Below are positions 36,434 to 44,068 of a DNA stretch of 64,000 bases, piece by piece. The translations under genes were made by a program, and so were the position numbers. How positions within the stretch are numbered: the stretch's first letter is position 1; every line of letters begins with the position of its first letter. The notes beneath the pieces are model-generated. The model had not been told where the DNA came from and searched no databases. It saw only the letters and a program-made list of their open reading frames with translations. This DNA is from Dethiobacter alkaliphilus AHT 1 (GTDB taxonomy: Bacteria; Bacillota; Dethiobacteria; Dethiobacterales; Dethiobacteraceae): the NCBI RefSeq assembly GCF_000174415.1, contig NZ_ACJM01000001.1, forward strand, positions 186,001 to 250,000, in the 5' to 3' direction.

Positions 36434-37165
36434 ATGTTTTATGAAACATTGGCCCGTTATTATGATGATATTTTCCCGTCCGAACCTGCTAAGCTGACTT
36501 TTTTACACCGTGAGTTTCAGGTGGTTAGGGCAAATTCGGTACTGGATTTAGCCTGTGGAACTGGGACATATTCCATAGAGTTGGCGCTGTTGGGGTATAA
36601 AGCCTGGGGGACAGATTTAGAACCGGGTATGATTGAGCAGGCAAGGACAAAAGCGCAACAATTCGGCGTGGATGCCTCTTTTGCTGTGGGGGATATGCGC
36701 AAGCCGCAATCATTGGGACAGAAGTTTGATGGCCTGTTTTGTATTGGCAACTCGCTTGCGCACCTTACGGGCAGAAAGGAACTGCAGGAAACACTGCAGG
36801 CAATGTATGGCGTACTTGAGACACCCGGGGTGGCCGTTTTTCAGATTGTAAATTTTGACCGTATTCTGGCCCGGGGTGATACAGATTTGCCGCTTATTGA
36901 GCGCGAGCATTTACGTTTTACCCGCACATATCGCCCGCAAAGTGAAAATAAGCTAATTTTTGATTCCGTGCTGGAGCTGAAAATGGATGATGGTTCGGTA
37001 AAACGCCTGGATAACAGTGTAGAACTTCGACCTATCCGTCAGCAGGATTTAAAAAATGACATGGAAGCTGCCGGGTTTACTGACGTTAAAACCTTTGGCA
37101 ACTTTAAGCGTGATAAGTATATTAGCCACGATTCGCCGGCTACAGTGATGGTGGCCAGGCACTAA
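36434..37165 (+). CDS. Class I SAM-dependent methyltransferase
   Basis: 243 aa. Motif I is VLDLACGTGTYSIELALLG (about residues 36-54), with an acidic post-I residue in GTDLEPGMIEQA and strand 4 in FDGLFCIGNSLAHL. A beta insertion near the C-terminus (LIFDSVLELKMDDG) is typical of this small-molecule methyltransferase group. The substrate is unknown. AAGGAG precedes ATG 36434. Confidence 0.82.
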   Translation: MFYETLARYYDDIFPSEPAKLTFLHREFQVVRANSVLDLACGTGTYSIELALLGYKAWGTDLEPGMIEQARTKAQQFGVDASFAVGDMRKPQSLGQKFDGLFCIGNSLAHLTGRKELQETLQAMYGVLETPGVAVFQIVNFDRILARGDTDLPLIEREHLRFTRTYRPQSENKLIFDSVLELKMDDGSVKRLDNSVELRPIRQQDLKNDMEAAGFTDVKTFGNFKRDKYISHDSPATVMVARH

Positions 37166-37193
37166 AAAACGCTCCCTTGTGGGAGCGTTTTTC
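37166..37193. terminator. Bidirectional terminator
   Basis: A stem of about 10 bp, AACGCTCCC / GGGAGCGTT, with a TTGT loop and A/T tails on both sides, between convergent genes. Confidence 0.85.
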
Positions 37194-38786
37194 TTAGGCT
37201 ACTTTATCAAACGTATCTTTTAAATGCTGAGCAGCAGGTTTTTGAGTAACAAGGGAGACAACGACCAGTACCACTGCACTGATAGGTAGTGCATAAATCA
37301 GCGGGTCGATATGGGTCCAGGGAAACGGCAGCAGGGTGGCACGGTCAAAGAGTCGTGATACAAGGCCGATGGCCACCGCTTCCTGTTCTTTGAGGAGAAC
37401 GTAGCCCAGTCCGCTGATGAGGCTGCCGGAAATCGTGCTGGCCAGGGCGCCGGCTTTGGTGGCGGCGGGCCAGTACAGCGCTGCGGTCAATGTAGGCAGA
37501 AATGCAGCGGCACAGATGCCAAACCAGAATGCGGTGGCACGGGCTATTACGCCCGCCGGCAGAACATAGGCCAGTACCACGGCGGCCAAAAGGGATACCA
37601 GAACGCCTGCTTTGGCCCAGTGCCTGGTGCCAAACTGCGGAACGAGTTTGCCGGCCCCCAAGGTGTCTACCAAATCCCGGGCAAAGGCTGCGCCCTGGAC
37701 GTGGAGAAGGGAGACCAGGGTTGACACTGCGGCGGATAAGAGAGAGAGCATAAAGAAATAGAGGAACCAGTTAGGCATAATCTGTGAAACGAAGATGGGT
37801 ATGATGCGGTCCATGTTGCCTTCTGCAACCTGCAGGGCAATCTGCCCCTGGTTTTGTACGAAATAGAGGTTGCTAAGCGGTCCCACAATAAAGGCTGTGC
37901 CGGTCATAAAGAAGATAAATATGCCGCCCACCAAAATTGCCTGGTAAATTGATTTGGGCTGCTTTACCGTCATAAAACGCATGGTCAGCTGTGGTTGGGC
38001 CAGAACACCAATGCCAACTCCCAGCACCATGGTGGAAATAACGGTCCACCAGATACTGGAGCCAACGGCGGGCATAGCGGTCCATCCCCGGTGTCCCTGT
38101 TCGGTTAACGCTTCCGGCACCATGGAGGCCAGGGCGGAGAGGCCGGTGTGCCCGGGGATAATGCCCCCCACTGCGTTGTATGTGCTTAAAAGCAGTGCCG
38201 CCATGCCAATGAGCATGACTACGGCAAAAAAGGCATCGGTATACATTACACCGCGCAGGCCGCCGCTTACCACATAGATACCCACCAATACAGCCAGAAT
38301 CAGCAGGCTGATGTTAAAGGGCATGGCCAGGGCGTCCTGGAGAAAGCGGGCTCCGCCAATGAGAATTGCGCTGGTGTAGGCCGGCATTAAAAGAAAGATT
38401 AAAAGTCCTGCGTAAGCGGTCAGCCCTTTGGACTGAAACCTGGTACCCAGCATGGAGGGAAATGTATCACAGTTTAAGTTACAGGACATACGGCGAATGC
38501 GCACGCCAAAAACTGCAAAAGCAATAAAGATTCCAACAAAGATTGTTAACACGGTGAGCCAGAGCAAAGAAAAGCCAAACAGGCCGGCAGCACCGCCAAA
38601 GCCAATAATGGCGGAGGTAGAGATAAACGCTGCGCCGTAAGACAGGGCCATTACCCAGGGATGCATACTGCGTCCCGCCACCATATAATCTGCATCGGTT
38701 TTGGTTTTTTTGTATCCCAGAGCCATAAGTCCGGTCATAATTGCCAGGTAGATCAAAATGACAATGGTTAAAGTAGTAATATTCAT
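37194..38786 (-). CDS. Sodium:solute symporter (SSS family), T-box controlled
   Basis: About 530 aa with 13 predicted membrane helices of the SSS/LeuT fold. Family features include the N-terminal YKKTKTDADYMVAGRSMHPWVMALSYGAAFISTSAIIGFGGAAG and the TM5 segment VVSGGLRGVMYTDAFFAVVM. It is co-transcribed with a 37-aa partner just upstream and led by a T-box whose specifier reads UUC. The cargo is therefore predicted to be phenylalanine or a related aromatic, not the proline or pantothenate usually annotated for this family. AGGAGG precedes ATG 38786. Confidence 0.87.
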   Translation of the reverse strand: MNITTLTIVILIYLAIMTGLMALGYKKTKTDADYMVAGRSMHPWVMALSYGAAFISTSAIIGFGGAAGLFGFSLLWLTVLTIFVGIFIAFAVFGVRIRRMSCNLNCDTFPSMLGTRFQSKGLTAYAGLLIFLLMPAYTSAILIGGARFLQDALAMPFNISLLILAVLVGIYVVSGGLRGVMYTDAFFAVVMLIGMAALLLSTYNAVGGIIPGHTGLSALASMVPEALTEQGHRGWTAMPAVGSSIWWTVISTMVLGVGIGVLAQPQLTMRFMTVKQPKSIYQAILVGGIFIFFMTGTAFIVGPLSNLYFVQNQGQIALQVAEGNMDRIIPIFVSQIMPNWFLYFFMLSLLSAAVSTLVSLLHVQGAAFARDLVDTLGAGKLVPQFGTRHWAKAGVLVSLLAAVVLAYVLPAGVIARATAFWFGICAAAFLPTLTAALYWPAATKAGALASTISGSLISGLGYVLLKEQEAVAIGLVSRLFDRATLLPFPWTHIDPLIYALPISAVVLVVVSLVTQKPAAQHLKDTFDKVA

Positions 38787-38799
38787 AAGATCCTCCTGT

Positions 38800-38913
38800 T
38801 TACTCCTCGTCCTCGTAATTCCAGTGCATTGCCCCATACACAACACAACCTACAGCGGAGCCGACAGAAAGGATCCAGGCTGCCGATACCCAGGCATCTA
38901 CCATACCTAACAT
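38800..38913 (-). CDS. Symporter small accessory subunit
   Basis: 37 aa: one membrane helix (WVSAAWILSVGSAVGCVVYG) and an acidic tail NYEDEE. It has a GGAGGTG site before ATG 38913 and lies 13 bp before the symporter gene. Tiny single-helix partners next to SSS and SNF symporters are known in Gram-positives (MetS is the model) and are needed for stable transport. It is the first gene after the T-box terminator. Confidence 0.8.
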   Translation of the reverse strand: MLGMVDAWVSAAWILSVGSAVGCVVYGAMHWNYEDEE

Positions 38914-38939
38914 TTGCTTACACCTCCATTGGAATACTT

Positions 38940-39228
38940 TGAAAAACAAAAACTCTCCCGTCCAGAAAGGACGAGAGAGATCTCCCGCGGTACCACCTTT
39001 GTTGAATGCCAAATAGCATTCCGGCTTATTTCAGGTACGGACATATTTTTTATATATCGATACCCTATCCAGATAACGGTGGAGGCCGCCAGCGCCTACT
39101 TACGTTCAGCACGGAGCTCAGGGGTGAACCTCGATAACTCGTAACCGCCGGGCTTGCACCTTCCCCGGCTCGCTGAGGGTTCGTTTGTTATCCAACTTCC
39201 CCGTCATTGCTTAAAAGAAATATAATTG
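38940..39228 (-). promoter_or_regulatory. T-box riboswitch, specifier UUC (phenylalanine)
   Basis: The minus-strand leader has all T-box parts. Stem I runs from about 39216. The specifier loop is closed by GAUAAC/GUUAUC and GGGG/CCCC, and the 3' strand reads GAGG-UUC-A (UUC at 39126-39128), aligning with GAAA-GGC-A of Bacillus glyQS. The AG-bulge/GGUGCAAGCC apical elements are present. The T-box proper is AAAGGUGGUACCGCGG (about 38985-39000). Its UGGU bulge would pair with ACCA, consistent with the A73 of tRNA-Phe. The terminator stem 38953-38963 / 38969-38979 is followed by a U-rich run. Confidence 0.92.
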
Positions 39229-39234
39229 TCTTCT

Positions 39235-39264
39235 ATTATAGTCAGTTACAGTTTGTCCTGTCAA
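39235..39264 (-). promoter_or_regulatory. Consensus promoter of the T-box operon
   Basis: On the minus strand: TTGACA (39264-39259), an 18-bp spacer and TATAAT (39240-39235), both perfect hexamers. Confidence 0.8.
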
Positions 39265-39291
39265 GTGATTTCTTTGCCGAAAAAATGCTGC

Positions 39292-39561
39292 TTAACGGTT
39301 CTGGAAGCAGTTGCGGCAATAAACCGGGCGGTCGTTGGTGGGATTAAAGGGCACTTCTGTTTCCACGCCGCAATCGGAACAGGTCACAGCATACATGCGC
39401 CGTTCTCCACCGCTATTGCGCTGTTTACGGGCAGAGCGGCAGGACGGGCAGCGGGCCGGCTCATTTTCAAAACCTTTTTCCGCATAAAACTCCTGTTCCC
39501 CTGTTGTAAAGATGAAATCCTCTTTGCAGTCACGACATTCCAGTGTTTTGTCCGTGTACAT
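39292..39561 (-). CDS. Zinc-ribbon domain protein
   Basis: 89 aa. Zinc ribbons of the type CRDCKEDFIFTTGEQEFYAEKGF...RCPSCR and a second CSDCGVETEVPF...VYCRNCF supply eight Cys in four CxxC pairs. Start ATG 39561 is behind AAAGGAGG. This small protein is widespread in Clostridia, and its role is unknown (possibly nucleic-acid or ribosome-associated). The leader can fold to hide the ribosome site (see 39570-39636). A TATAAT box lies at about 39688-39693 on the minus strand. Confidence 0.82.
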   Translation of the reverse strand: MYTDKTLECRDCKEDFIFTTGEQEFYAEKGFENEPARCPSCRSARKQRNSGGERRMYAVTCSDCGVETEVPFNPTNDRPVYCRNCFQNR

Positions 39562-39569
39562 ACAAAAAC

Positions 39570-39636
39570 CTCCTTTGTTGTGGTTCCCCTGACTTCTGAA
39601 ACGTGGACTGGTAAATCTAACCGACCAACAAAGGAG
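39570..39636 (-). promoter_or_regulatory. Leader hairpin sequestering the ribosome site of the zinc-ribbon gene
   Basis: In the mRNA, CUCCUUUGUUG (39636-39626) is perfectly complementary to CAACAAAGGAG (39580-39570), which contains the ribosome site. The 45-nt loop can itself fold. This is the layout of a translational switch or RNA thermometer, and no known riboswitch class was recognised. Confidence 0.55.
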
Positions 39637-39832
39637 TCTAGATTTCCCGAAACCCCACGGAAAAGCAGTGGTACTCATATTATACAATGTAACGGAAAAA
39701 AAAAGCAATAAAAATCGGTGAGAAACGTTGAATGTTTGGGATAATGTAAGTATCTGTATGCTCATAATGATAGCGCTTGTTTATCAAGTGAAAACCATTC
39801 TTGACAAAAAAACTCACTGTACGGGTTTATAA

Positions 39833-39860
39833 CAAAAAATGAAGACCCTTGCGGGTCTTC
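39833..39860 (-). terminator. Terminator of the Mn catalase gene
   Basis: GAAGACCC-TTGC-GGGTCTTC. On the minus strand it is followed by ATTTTTT. Confidence 0.8.
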
Positions 39861-39868
39861 AACTGCGG

Positions 39869-40552
39869 CTATTGCATCGGCGCCTGGTTGGGGTTGGCAA
39901 ACGATGGAGGAGTGGGGAAGGGATGCTCAAAGAACTTGCCTGGTGTGGAAAGGTCAAAGTAGAGGCGTGAATCTTCCGTGACACCGAAATCCTTGTTGGA
40001 TCCATCGTTTTGCACCTTATTCAAAGCTTCCCTGAACAAGGCGTTGTGGGCCTCTTCCCGATTGAGAAGAAAATCAATAGTTTCCCGTACACCCTTGTCA
40101 TTAATCTGACGGTATAGGTACTCATAGACGACTTTAGCCCTTTGCTCCGCAGCGATGTTGGACAGAATATCTGCCGGCAGGTCGCCGGTGCAGTTTACGT
40201 ATACCCCGGTCCAGGGAAAGCCGGATGCGTCGGTATAAAGGGGAGCCAACCCACCCAGAACATGAGCCTGGATACTGCCGCCGGACATGGCGTCAGCTTC
40301 CAAATCATGGCCGTTTAACATATTAATCATGGTGGCCACCATTTCCATATGGCTCAGTTCTTCAGCACCGATATCCAAAAACAGGTCTTTAATTTCCTGG
40401 TCCTTAATACGGAAGCTTTGGGCGATGTATTGCAAACCGGCTTTTAACTCACCGTTTGAACCGCCCAGCTGCTCCTGCAGCATAGCCGCATATTGCGGGT
40501 TGGGCGCATCTACCTTAACCGGATGAAGCATGGGCTTTTCATGCTTAAACAT
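39869..40552 (-). CDS. Manganese catalase family protein
   Basis: 227-aa ferritin-like di-manganese protein. The ligands are in register: Glu35, Glu65 and His68 (EELSH), Glu136 and His169 (EEAH). It removes H2O2, useful to an anaerobe meeting air. The relative CotJC is a spore-coat protein in Bacillus, so a spore location is possible. The C-terminus is Pro/Asn-rich. The gene has its own ribosome site (GGGGGAAUG context) and terminator. Confidence 0.9.
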   Translation of the reverse strand: MFKHEKPMLHPVKVDAPNPQYAAMLQEQLGGSNGELKAGLQYIAQSFRIKDQEIKDLFLDIGAEELSHMEMVATMINMLNGHDLEADAMSGGSIQAHVLGGLAPLYTDASGFPWTGVYVNCTGDLPADILSNIAAEQRAKVVYEYLYRQINDKGVRETIDFLLNREEAHNALFREALNKVQNDGSNKDFGVTEDSRLYFDLSTPGKFFEHPFPTPPSFANPNQAPMQ

Positions 40553-40636
40553 TTCATTCCCCCTCGATAAATTTTCGGGTCAGTTATAGGATTTGCTTTG
40601 CACAGCAGAGTATGAGTGGCAATATATTAATAAAAA

Positions 40637-40666
40637 TTGAAAAAAAGTCTGTTTTTGCGCTATAAT
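40637..40666 (+). promoter_or_regulatory. Promoter of the pcrB-yvoF-like operon
   Basis: TTGAAA (40637-40642), an 18-bp spacer and TATAAT (40661-40666). Confidence 0.7.
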
Positions 40667-40699
40667 GGTTTCAAACGTCTAAGTATGGGAAGTGAAAAG

Positions 40700-41434
40700 A
40701 TGCATGTCCGTAAAACTTTGGAGCAAATTATCACATTTCGTCCGGCGCATCTTACTCTAATTGATCCGGCCAAGCAGCCGGCGGACAGAGCGGGCGAAGT
40801 TGCCGCCACCGCAGATGAGTTGGGAACAGACGGATTTTTAATCGGCGGCTCCAGCGGCATTAATCAGGCTAATTTATCCGCCACCGTAAATGCAGTGAAA
40901 AAAGTTACGGAAAAACCGGTGATATTTTTCCCCGGACAGGATAAAGCATATAGCTTAACATTTGATGCCACGCTCTTTATTTCATTATTAAATTCACGCA
41001 ATGTCCGTTATGTTGTGGGCGTGCATGCTGAAAGTGCCATGTTGATTAAGCAGTTAAATATTGAGGTGCTGCCCACCGGTTATCTTGTTATCGCACCGGG
41101 CATGAGTGTGGGCGAAGTGGGAGAGGCAAACCTCATCGACCGGGATGACCAATGGACAGTCTGCGGCTATGCCGCTGCAGCTCAACTAATGGGCTTTAAG
41201 TATCTTTATCTGGAAAGCGGCAGCGGTTCACCGGTCTCGGTTCCGCCGGAAATGGTCAAAGCGGTAAAAGACACGGTGGAGATGCCGGTTATTGTGGGCG
41301 GAGGTATTCGCACCGCTGCGGTGGCCCGGCAGCTTTTGGAGGCAGGGGCCGATATTTTGGTGACGGGCACAGTTGTGGAGAGGCATGAATATAAGCAGCG
41401 TTTATCTGAAATCCTGGCGGTGCTGCAGCGATGA
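40700..41434 (+). CDS. pcrB: Polyprenylglyceryl phosphate synthase (PcrB/GGGPS family)
   Basis: TIM-barrel prenyltransferase of 244 aa that couples a polyprenyl diphosphate to glycerol-1-phosphate through an ether bond. Signatures are LTLIDPAKQ near residue 18, FLIGGSSG, FFPGQ, KYLYLESGSGSPV and the phosphate-binding VGGGIRTAAVARQLLEAGADILVTGT. Archaea use the C20 form for membrane lipids and Bacillus PcrB uses a C35 chain. The chain length here cannot be read from sequence alone. Start ATG 40700 has GGAAGTG upstream. It overlaps the YvoF-like acyltransferase gene by 4 bp. Confidence 0.9.
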   Translation: MHVRKTLEQIITFRPAHLTLIDPAKQPADRAGEVAATADELGTDGFLIGGSSGINQANLSATVNAVKKVTEKPVIFFPGQDKAYSLTFDATLFISLLNSRNVRYVVGVHAESAMLIKQLNIEVLPTGYLVIAPGMSVGEVGEANLIDRDDQWTVCGYAAAAQLMGFKYLYLESGSGSPVSVPPEMVKAVKDTVEMPVIVGGGIRTAAVARQLLEAGADILVTGTVVERHEYKQRLSEILAVLQR

Positions 41435-41979
41435 AGAGAAAAATTACCAGGCATCAGGTTCCCGGACCGAAAAATTCGCTGTACTACTGGACAAGTTATG
41501 TTAATCCCCTGCGGGTCTGCTTTAATTTCGCCGTAATCTTTATGTGCCGTTTCATTCCCTCATTGCGTCTGAAAAATTTCCTCTACCGCATGGTGGGGAT
41601 AAAAATCGGCAAGGATGTATCGGTGGGGTTAATGGTAATGTTTGATGTGTTTTTTCCCCAGCTCATAACGGTGGGTGATAACAGTGTTATCGGCTACAAC
41701 ACCACAATTTTGGCCCATGAGTTTATGGTGCGCCAGTGGGCCACCGGAGAAGTGGTCATCGGCCGCGATGTAATGATTGGAGCCAACAGCACCGTACTGG
41801 CCGGTGTTACCGTGGGCGATGAAGCCACCGTTTCGGCACATTCTTTGGTGAATCATGATATCATGCCCGCCACCTTTGTGGGCGGTGTGCCGGCAAAAGA
41901 GATCCCGGTCTCAGAGCCCTTAGAGGAAGAGCAAAATAACACAAACCTTCATAATTTAAAAAAACGGAGCAGCGTTTAG
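41431..41979 (+). CDS. YvoF-like hexapeptide acetyltransferase
   Basis: 182-aa left-handed beta-helix acyltransferase. After a helical N-terminus (PLRVCFNFAVIFMCRFIPSLRLKNFLYRMVG) come hexapeptide turns, with the catalytic-type His in NTTILAHEF and the family block VVIGRDVMIGANSTVLAGVTVGD. It strongly resembles Bacillus YvoF, which acetylates heptaprenylglycerol made from the PcrB product. The overlap with pcrB makes the same role very likely. The phosphatase step must be encoded elsewhere. Confidence 0.85.
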   Translation: MKRKITRHQVPGPKNSLYYWTSYVNPLRVCFNFAVIFMCRFIPSLRLKNFLYRMVGIKIGKDVSVGLMVMFDVFFPQLITVGDNSVIGYNTTILAHEFMVRQWATGEVVIGRDVMIGANSTVLAGVTVGDEATVSAHSLVNHDIMPATFVGGVPAKEIPVSEPLEEEQNNTNLHNLKKRSSV

Positions 41980-41996
41980 GCTAGGCTCCGTTTTTT
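41961..41996 (+). terminator. Terminator of the pcrB operon
   Basis: AAAACGGAGC / GCTCCGTTTT (41961-41970 with 41985-41994). It overlaps the end of the coding region and is followed by Ts. Confidence 0.8.
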
Positions 41997-42001
41997 GGTG
42001 C

Positions 42002-42523
42002 TTATAAGTAAATAATTATACCCGCCACCGCGGAAATGGCCAATACCACAATGGGATGGAGCTTGGTAAAAATCAGTAGGGCAAACGCTGCCAGGCCGAA
42101 AATTACTGAGATGTAGTCAGTAATGGCGGTGCCGGCCACATAGATGGCGGCGCCGGCAATCAAAGCGATGACGGCAGGGCGCAGGCCGCCAAATGCGGCC
42201 TGAACCCAACGGTTTTCATAGAAGCGGTTAATCATTTTTGCTGCTAAGACCATCAGGACTAAGGAAGGGGTAACCACGCCGGCGGTGGCAAAAGCGGCGC
42301 CCCAGATTCCGGCGGTCTGATAACCGATAAATGTGGCAGAATTAATGGCCACGGGACCCGGTGTCATCTCGGCAATGGCGATGATATCCACAAATTCTGT
42401 CTGGGTCAGCCAGCCGTAGTTTTCAATGATTTCCTTTTGAATTAAAGGCAGCATCACATAACCGCCGCCAATGCTGAACATACCGATTTTTAAAAACGCC
42501 ATATAAAGCTGCAATATAATCAT
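42002..42523 (-). CDS. chrA: Chromate transporter family protein, half-size (B)
   Basis: 173 aa, six short hydrophobic segments. The family start is GMFSIGGGYVMLPLIQKEII, followed by ELTPGPVAI-like AEMTPGPVAINSATFIGYQTAG. Half-size CHR proteins work as pairs, and the partner gene overlaps by 4 bp. The real substrate in anaerobes (chromate, sulfate or other anions) is unproven. Confidence 0.87.
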   Translation of the reverse strand: MIILQLYMAFLKIGMFSIGGGYVMLPLIQKEIIENYGWLTQTEFVDIIAIAEMTPGPVAINSATFIGYQTAGIWGAAFATAGVVTPSLVLMVLAAKMINRFYENRWVQAAFGGLRPAVIALIAGAAIYVAGTAITDYISVIFGLAAFALLIFTKLHPIVVLAISAVAGIIIYL

Positions 42524-43086
42524 GACTCATTATCCTCCCCATCCTGCTCTGTGCTCAAATAAGACAGCAGCAGTCCACTGCCGGCACCCAATACAATAAC
42601 CGCCACGGGATGGACGTTAAAAGCCGAGGAAAGGATTAGAAAGGCCAGGGCAAAAATTATTTGTGTCCGGCTTTTTAGGACCGGCTTGCCGATTTTAAGA
42701 ACCGCCGCAGCAATGAGAGCGGCAACAGCAGGGCGGATACCGGCAAAAGCAGCGGCCACCACCGGTATTTCTGTATAGCGGGCAAAAAAGATAGCTATGG
42801 TTAAAATGACGATAAACGAGGGCAGTACCGCCCCCAGCATGGAAGCCACCGCTCCGGGGTAGCCATGAAGTTTGCAGCCGATAAAGATAGCCGAGTTGAT
42901 GGCCACCGCTCCGGGGGAGGACTGGGCTACCGCCAGGACGTCCACAAATTCGTCTTCATGCAGCCAGCCATGGGTCTCAACCACTTCCCGTTTAATGATG
43001 GGCAGCATTGCATACCCGCCGCCAAAAGTGGTGGCGCCTATTTTAAAGAATGTGCTAAACAGTTGAAAGTAAGGATTTTGCTTCAT
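42520..43086 (-). CDS. chrA: Chromate transporter family protein, half-size (A)
   Basis: 188 aa, the homologous partner of the next gene. It begins FFKIGATTFGGGYAMLPIIKREVV and carries AVAQSSPGAVAINSAIFIGC in place of TPGP. ATG 43086 is preferred over 43104 because GAGG lies five bases upstream of it. The two halves presumably form an antiparallel heterodimer. Confidence 0.87.
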   Translation of the reverse strand: MKQNPYFQLFSTFFKIGATTFGGGYAMLPIIKREVVETHGWLHEDEFVDVLAVAQSSPGAVAINSAIFIGCKLHGYPGAVASMLGAVLPSFIVILTIAIFFARYTEIPVVAAAFAGIRPAVAALIAAAVLKIGKPVLKSRTQIIFALAFLILSSAFNVHPVAVIVLGAGSGLLLSYLSTEQDGEDNES

Positions 43087-43153
43087 AAAATACCTCTTTT
43101 TCATAACCGGGTATTCCGGGACATATTATTATAAATGAAAGGGGGTCTGCCTG

Positions 43154-43876
43154 ATGCGTGTCACCTTTTATTTTACGCCTAAAGTAGACAGAAGAGCAAG
43201 GATTCTTATCTGCCTGGTGCTGATTCTGGCAGCGGTTCTGTTGCTGCAAACGGTTCTGGGGCGCAGCAGTACAGCGATGGTGTCAGGTTTGCCTCTGACA
43301 GGTAAAACCATTGTCATCGACCCGGGGCACGGAGGTTATGACCCTGGAGTAGCAAGCAATAATATCACAGAAAAAGTGGTGGCGCTGGGCATCTCGGTGG
43401 CATTGCGCGATTATTTGCAGTCTGCCGGCGCCCGCGTGGTAATGACACGGGAAACGGACCGGGACCTGTTGGTGCTGCCCACCGCCGGCCCCAAAAAGAA
43501 TCAGGACATGAAAAACAGGTTGAAAATTATAGAGGATGCAAATCCGGACCTGTTAATCAGCGTCCATGCCAATGCCATTTCTGCCCCGCGCTGGCGGGGC
43601 GCCCAGGTCTTTTACAGGGGGGACTGTGAAGCCTCCCGGATGTTGGCTCAACTGCTTCAGCAGGAATTAATCCGTGTTTTGGAAAATACCAACCGCAAGG
43701 CTAAACCGGGTGATTATCTGGTCTTAAATAAATCAAAAGTGCCCGGTGCCATGGTGGAAACCGGTTTTATCTCAAATCCCGAAGAAGCCGGTCTGTTGAG
43801 TGACCCCCACTACCAATCCAAGGTGGCCTGGGCCATGTATGTGGCTATCAATCAGTATCTGGATACGACACAATAA
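43154..43876 (+). CDS. cwlD: N-acetylmuramoyl-L-alanine amidase, CwlD-like
   Basis: 240 aa. One N-terminal membrane helix (about 17-36), then an Amidase_3 domain with zinc ligands His59 (DPGHGGYD), Glu73 and His138 (SVHAN), and catalytic Glu202 (VETGF). Size, membrane anchor and domain match CwlD, which strips peptides from cortex muramic acid to make muramic-delta-lactam during sporulation. Together with other genes this supports a spore-forming host. Confidence 0.88.
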   Translation: MRVTFYFTPKVDRRARILICLVLILAAVLLLQTVLGRSSTAMVSGLPLTGKTIVIDPGHGGYDPGVASNNITEKVVALGISVALRDYLQSAGARVVMTRETDRDLLVLPTAGPKKNQDMKNRLKIIEDANPDLLISVHANAISAPRWRGAQVFYRGDCEASRMLAQLLQQELIRVLENTNRKAKPGDYLVLNKSKVPGAMVETGFISNPEEAGLLSDPHYQSKVAWAMYVAINQYLDTTQ

Positions 43877-43899
43877 CTCCCGAGGGAGTTATTTTTTTT
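43872..43899 (+). terminator. Terminator of cwlD
   Basis: AATAACTCCC / GGGAGTTATT with a 2-nt gap and eight Ts. Confidence 0.85.
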
Positions 43900-43973
43900 C
43901 GTACCTGTTTCCCTTTGGTCCATTAACAAAACATTAAAAACAAGCCTTGCTGACAGTTTATCAAAATATTGAA

Positions 43974-44003
43974 TTGCTTAACAATAAAAAAATCCGCTAT
44001 GAT
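43974..44003 (+). promoter_or_regulatory. Promoter of the AmmeMemoRadiSam genes
   Basis: TTGCTT (43974-43979), an 18-bp spacer and TATGAT (43998-44003), about 60 bp before the start codon. Confidence 0.55.
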
Positions 44004-44068
44004 GATGTAAAGGAAAACATTTCCGGAAATAATAAGTGATGTTTAACTGTATAAAGGAGGTTTATGTT

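Noticed and set aside
38914-39012. Longer N-terminus for the 37-aa symporter subunit
   Set aside because: It would translate the T-box terminator and antiterminator. The GGAGGTG site fits ATG 38913.
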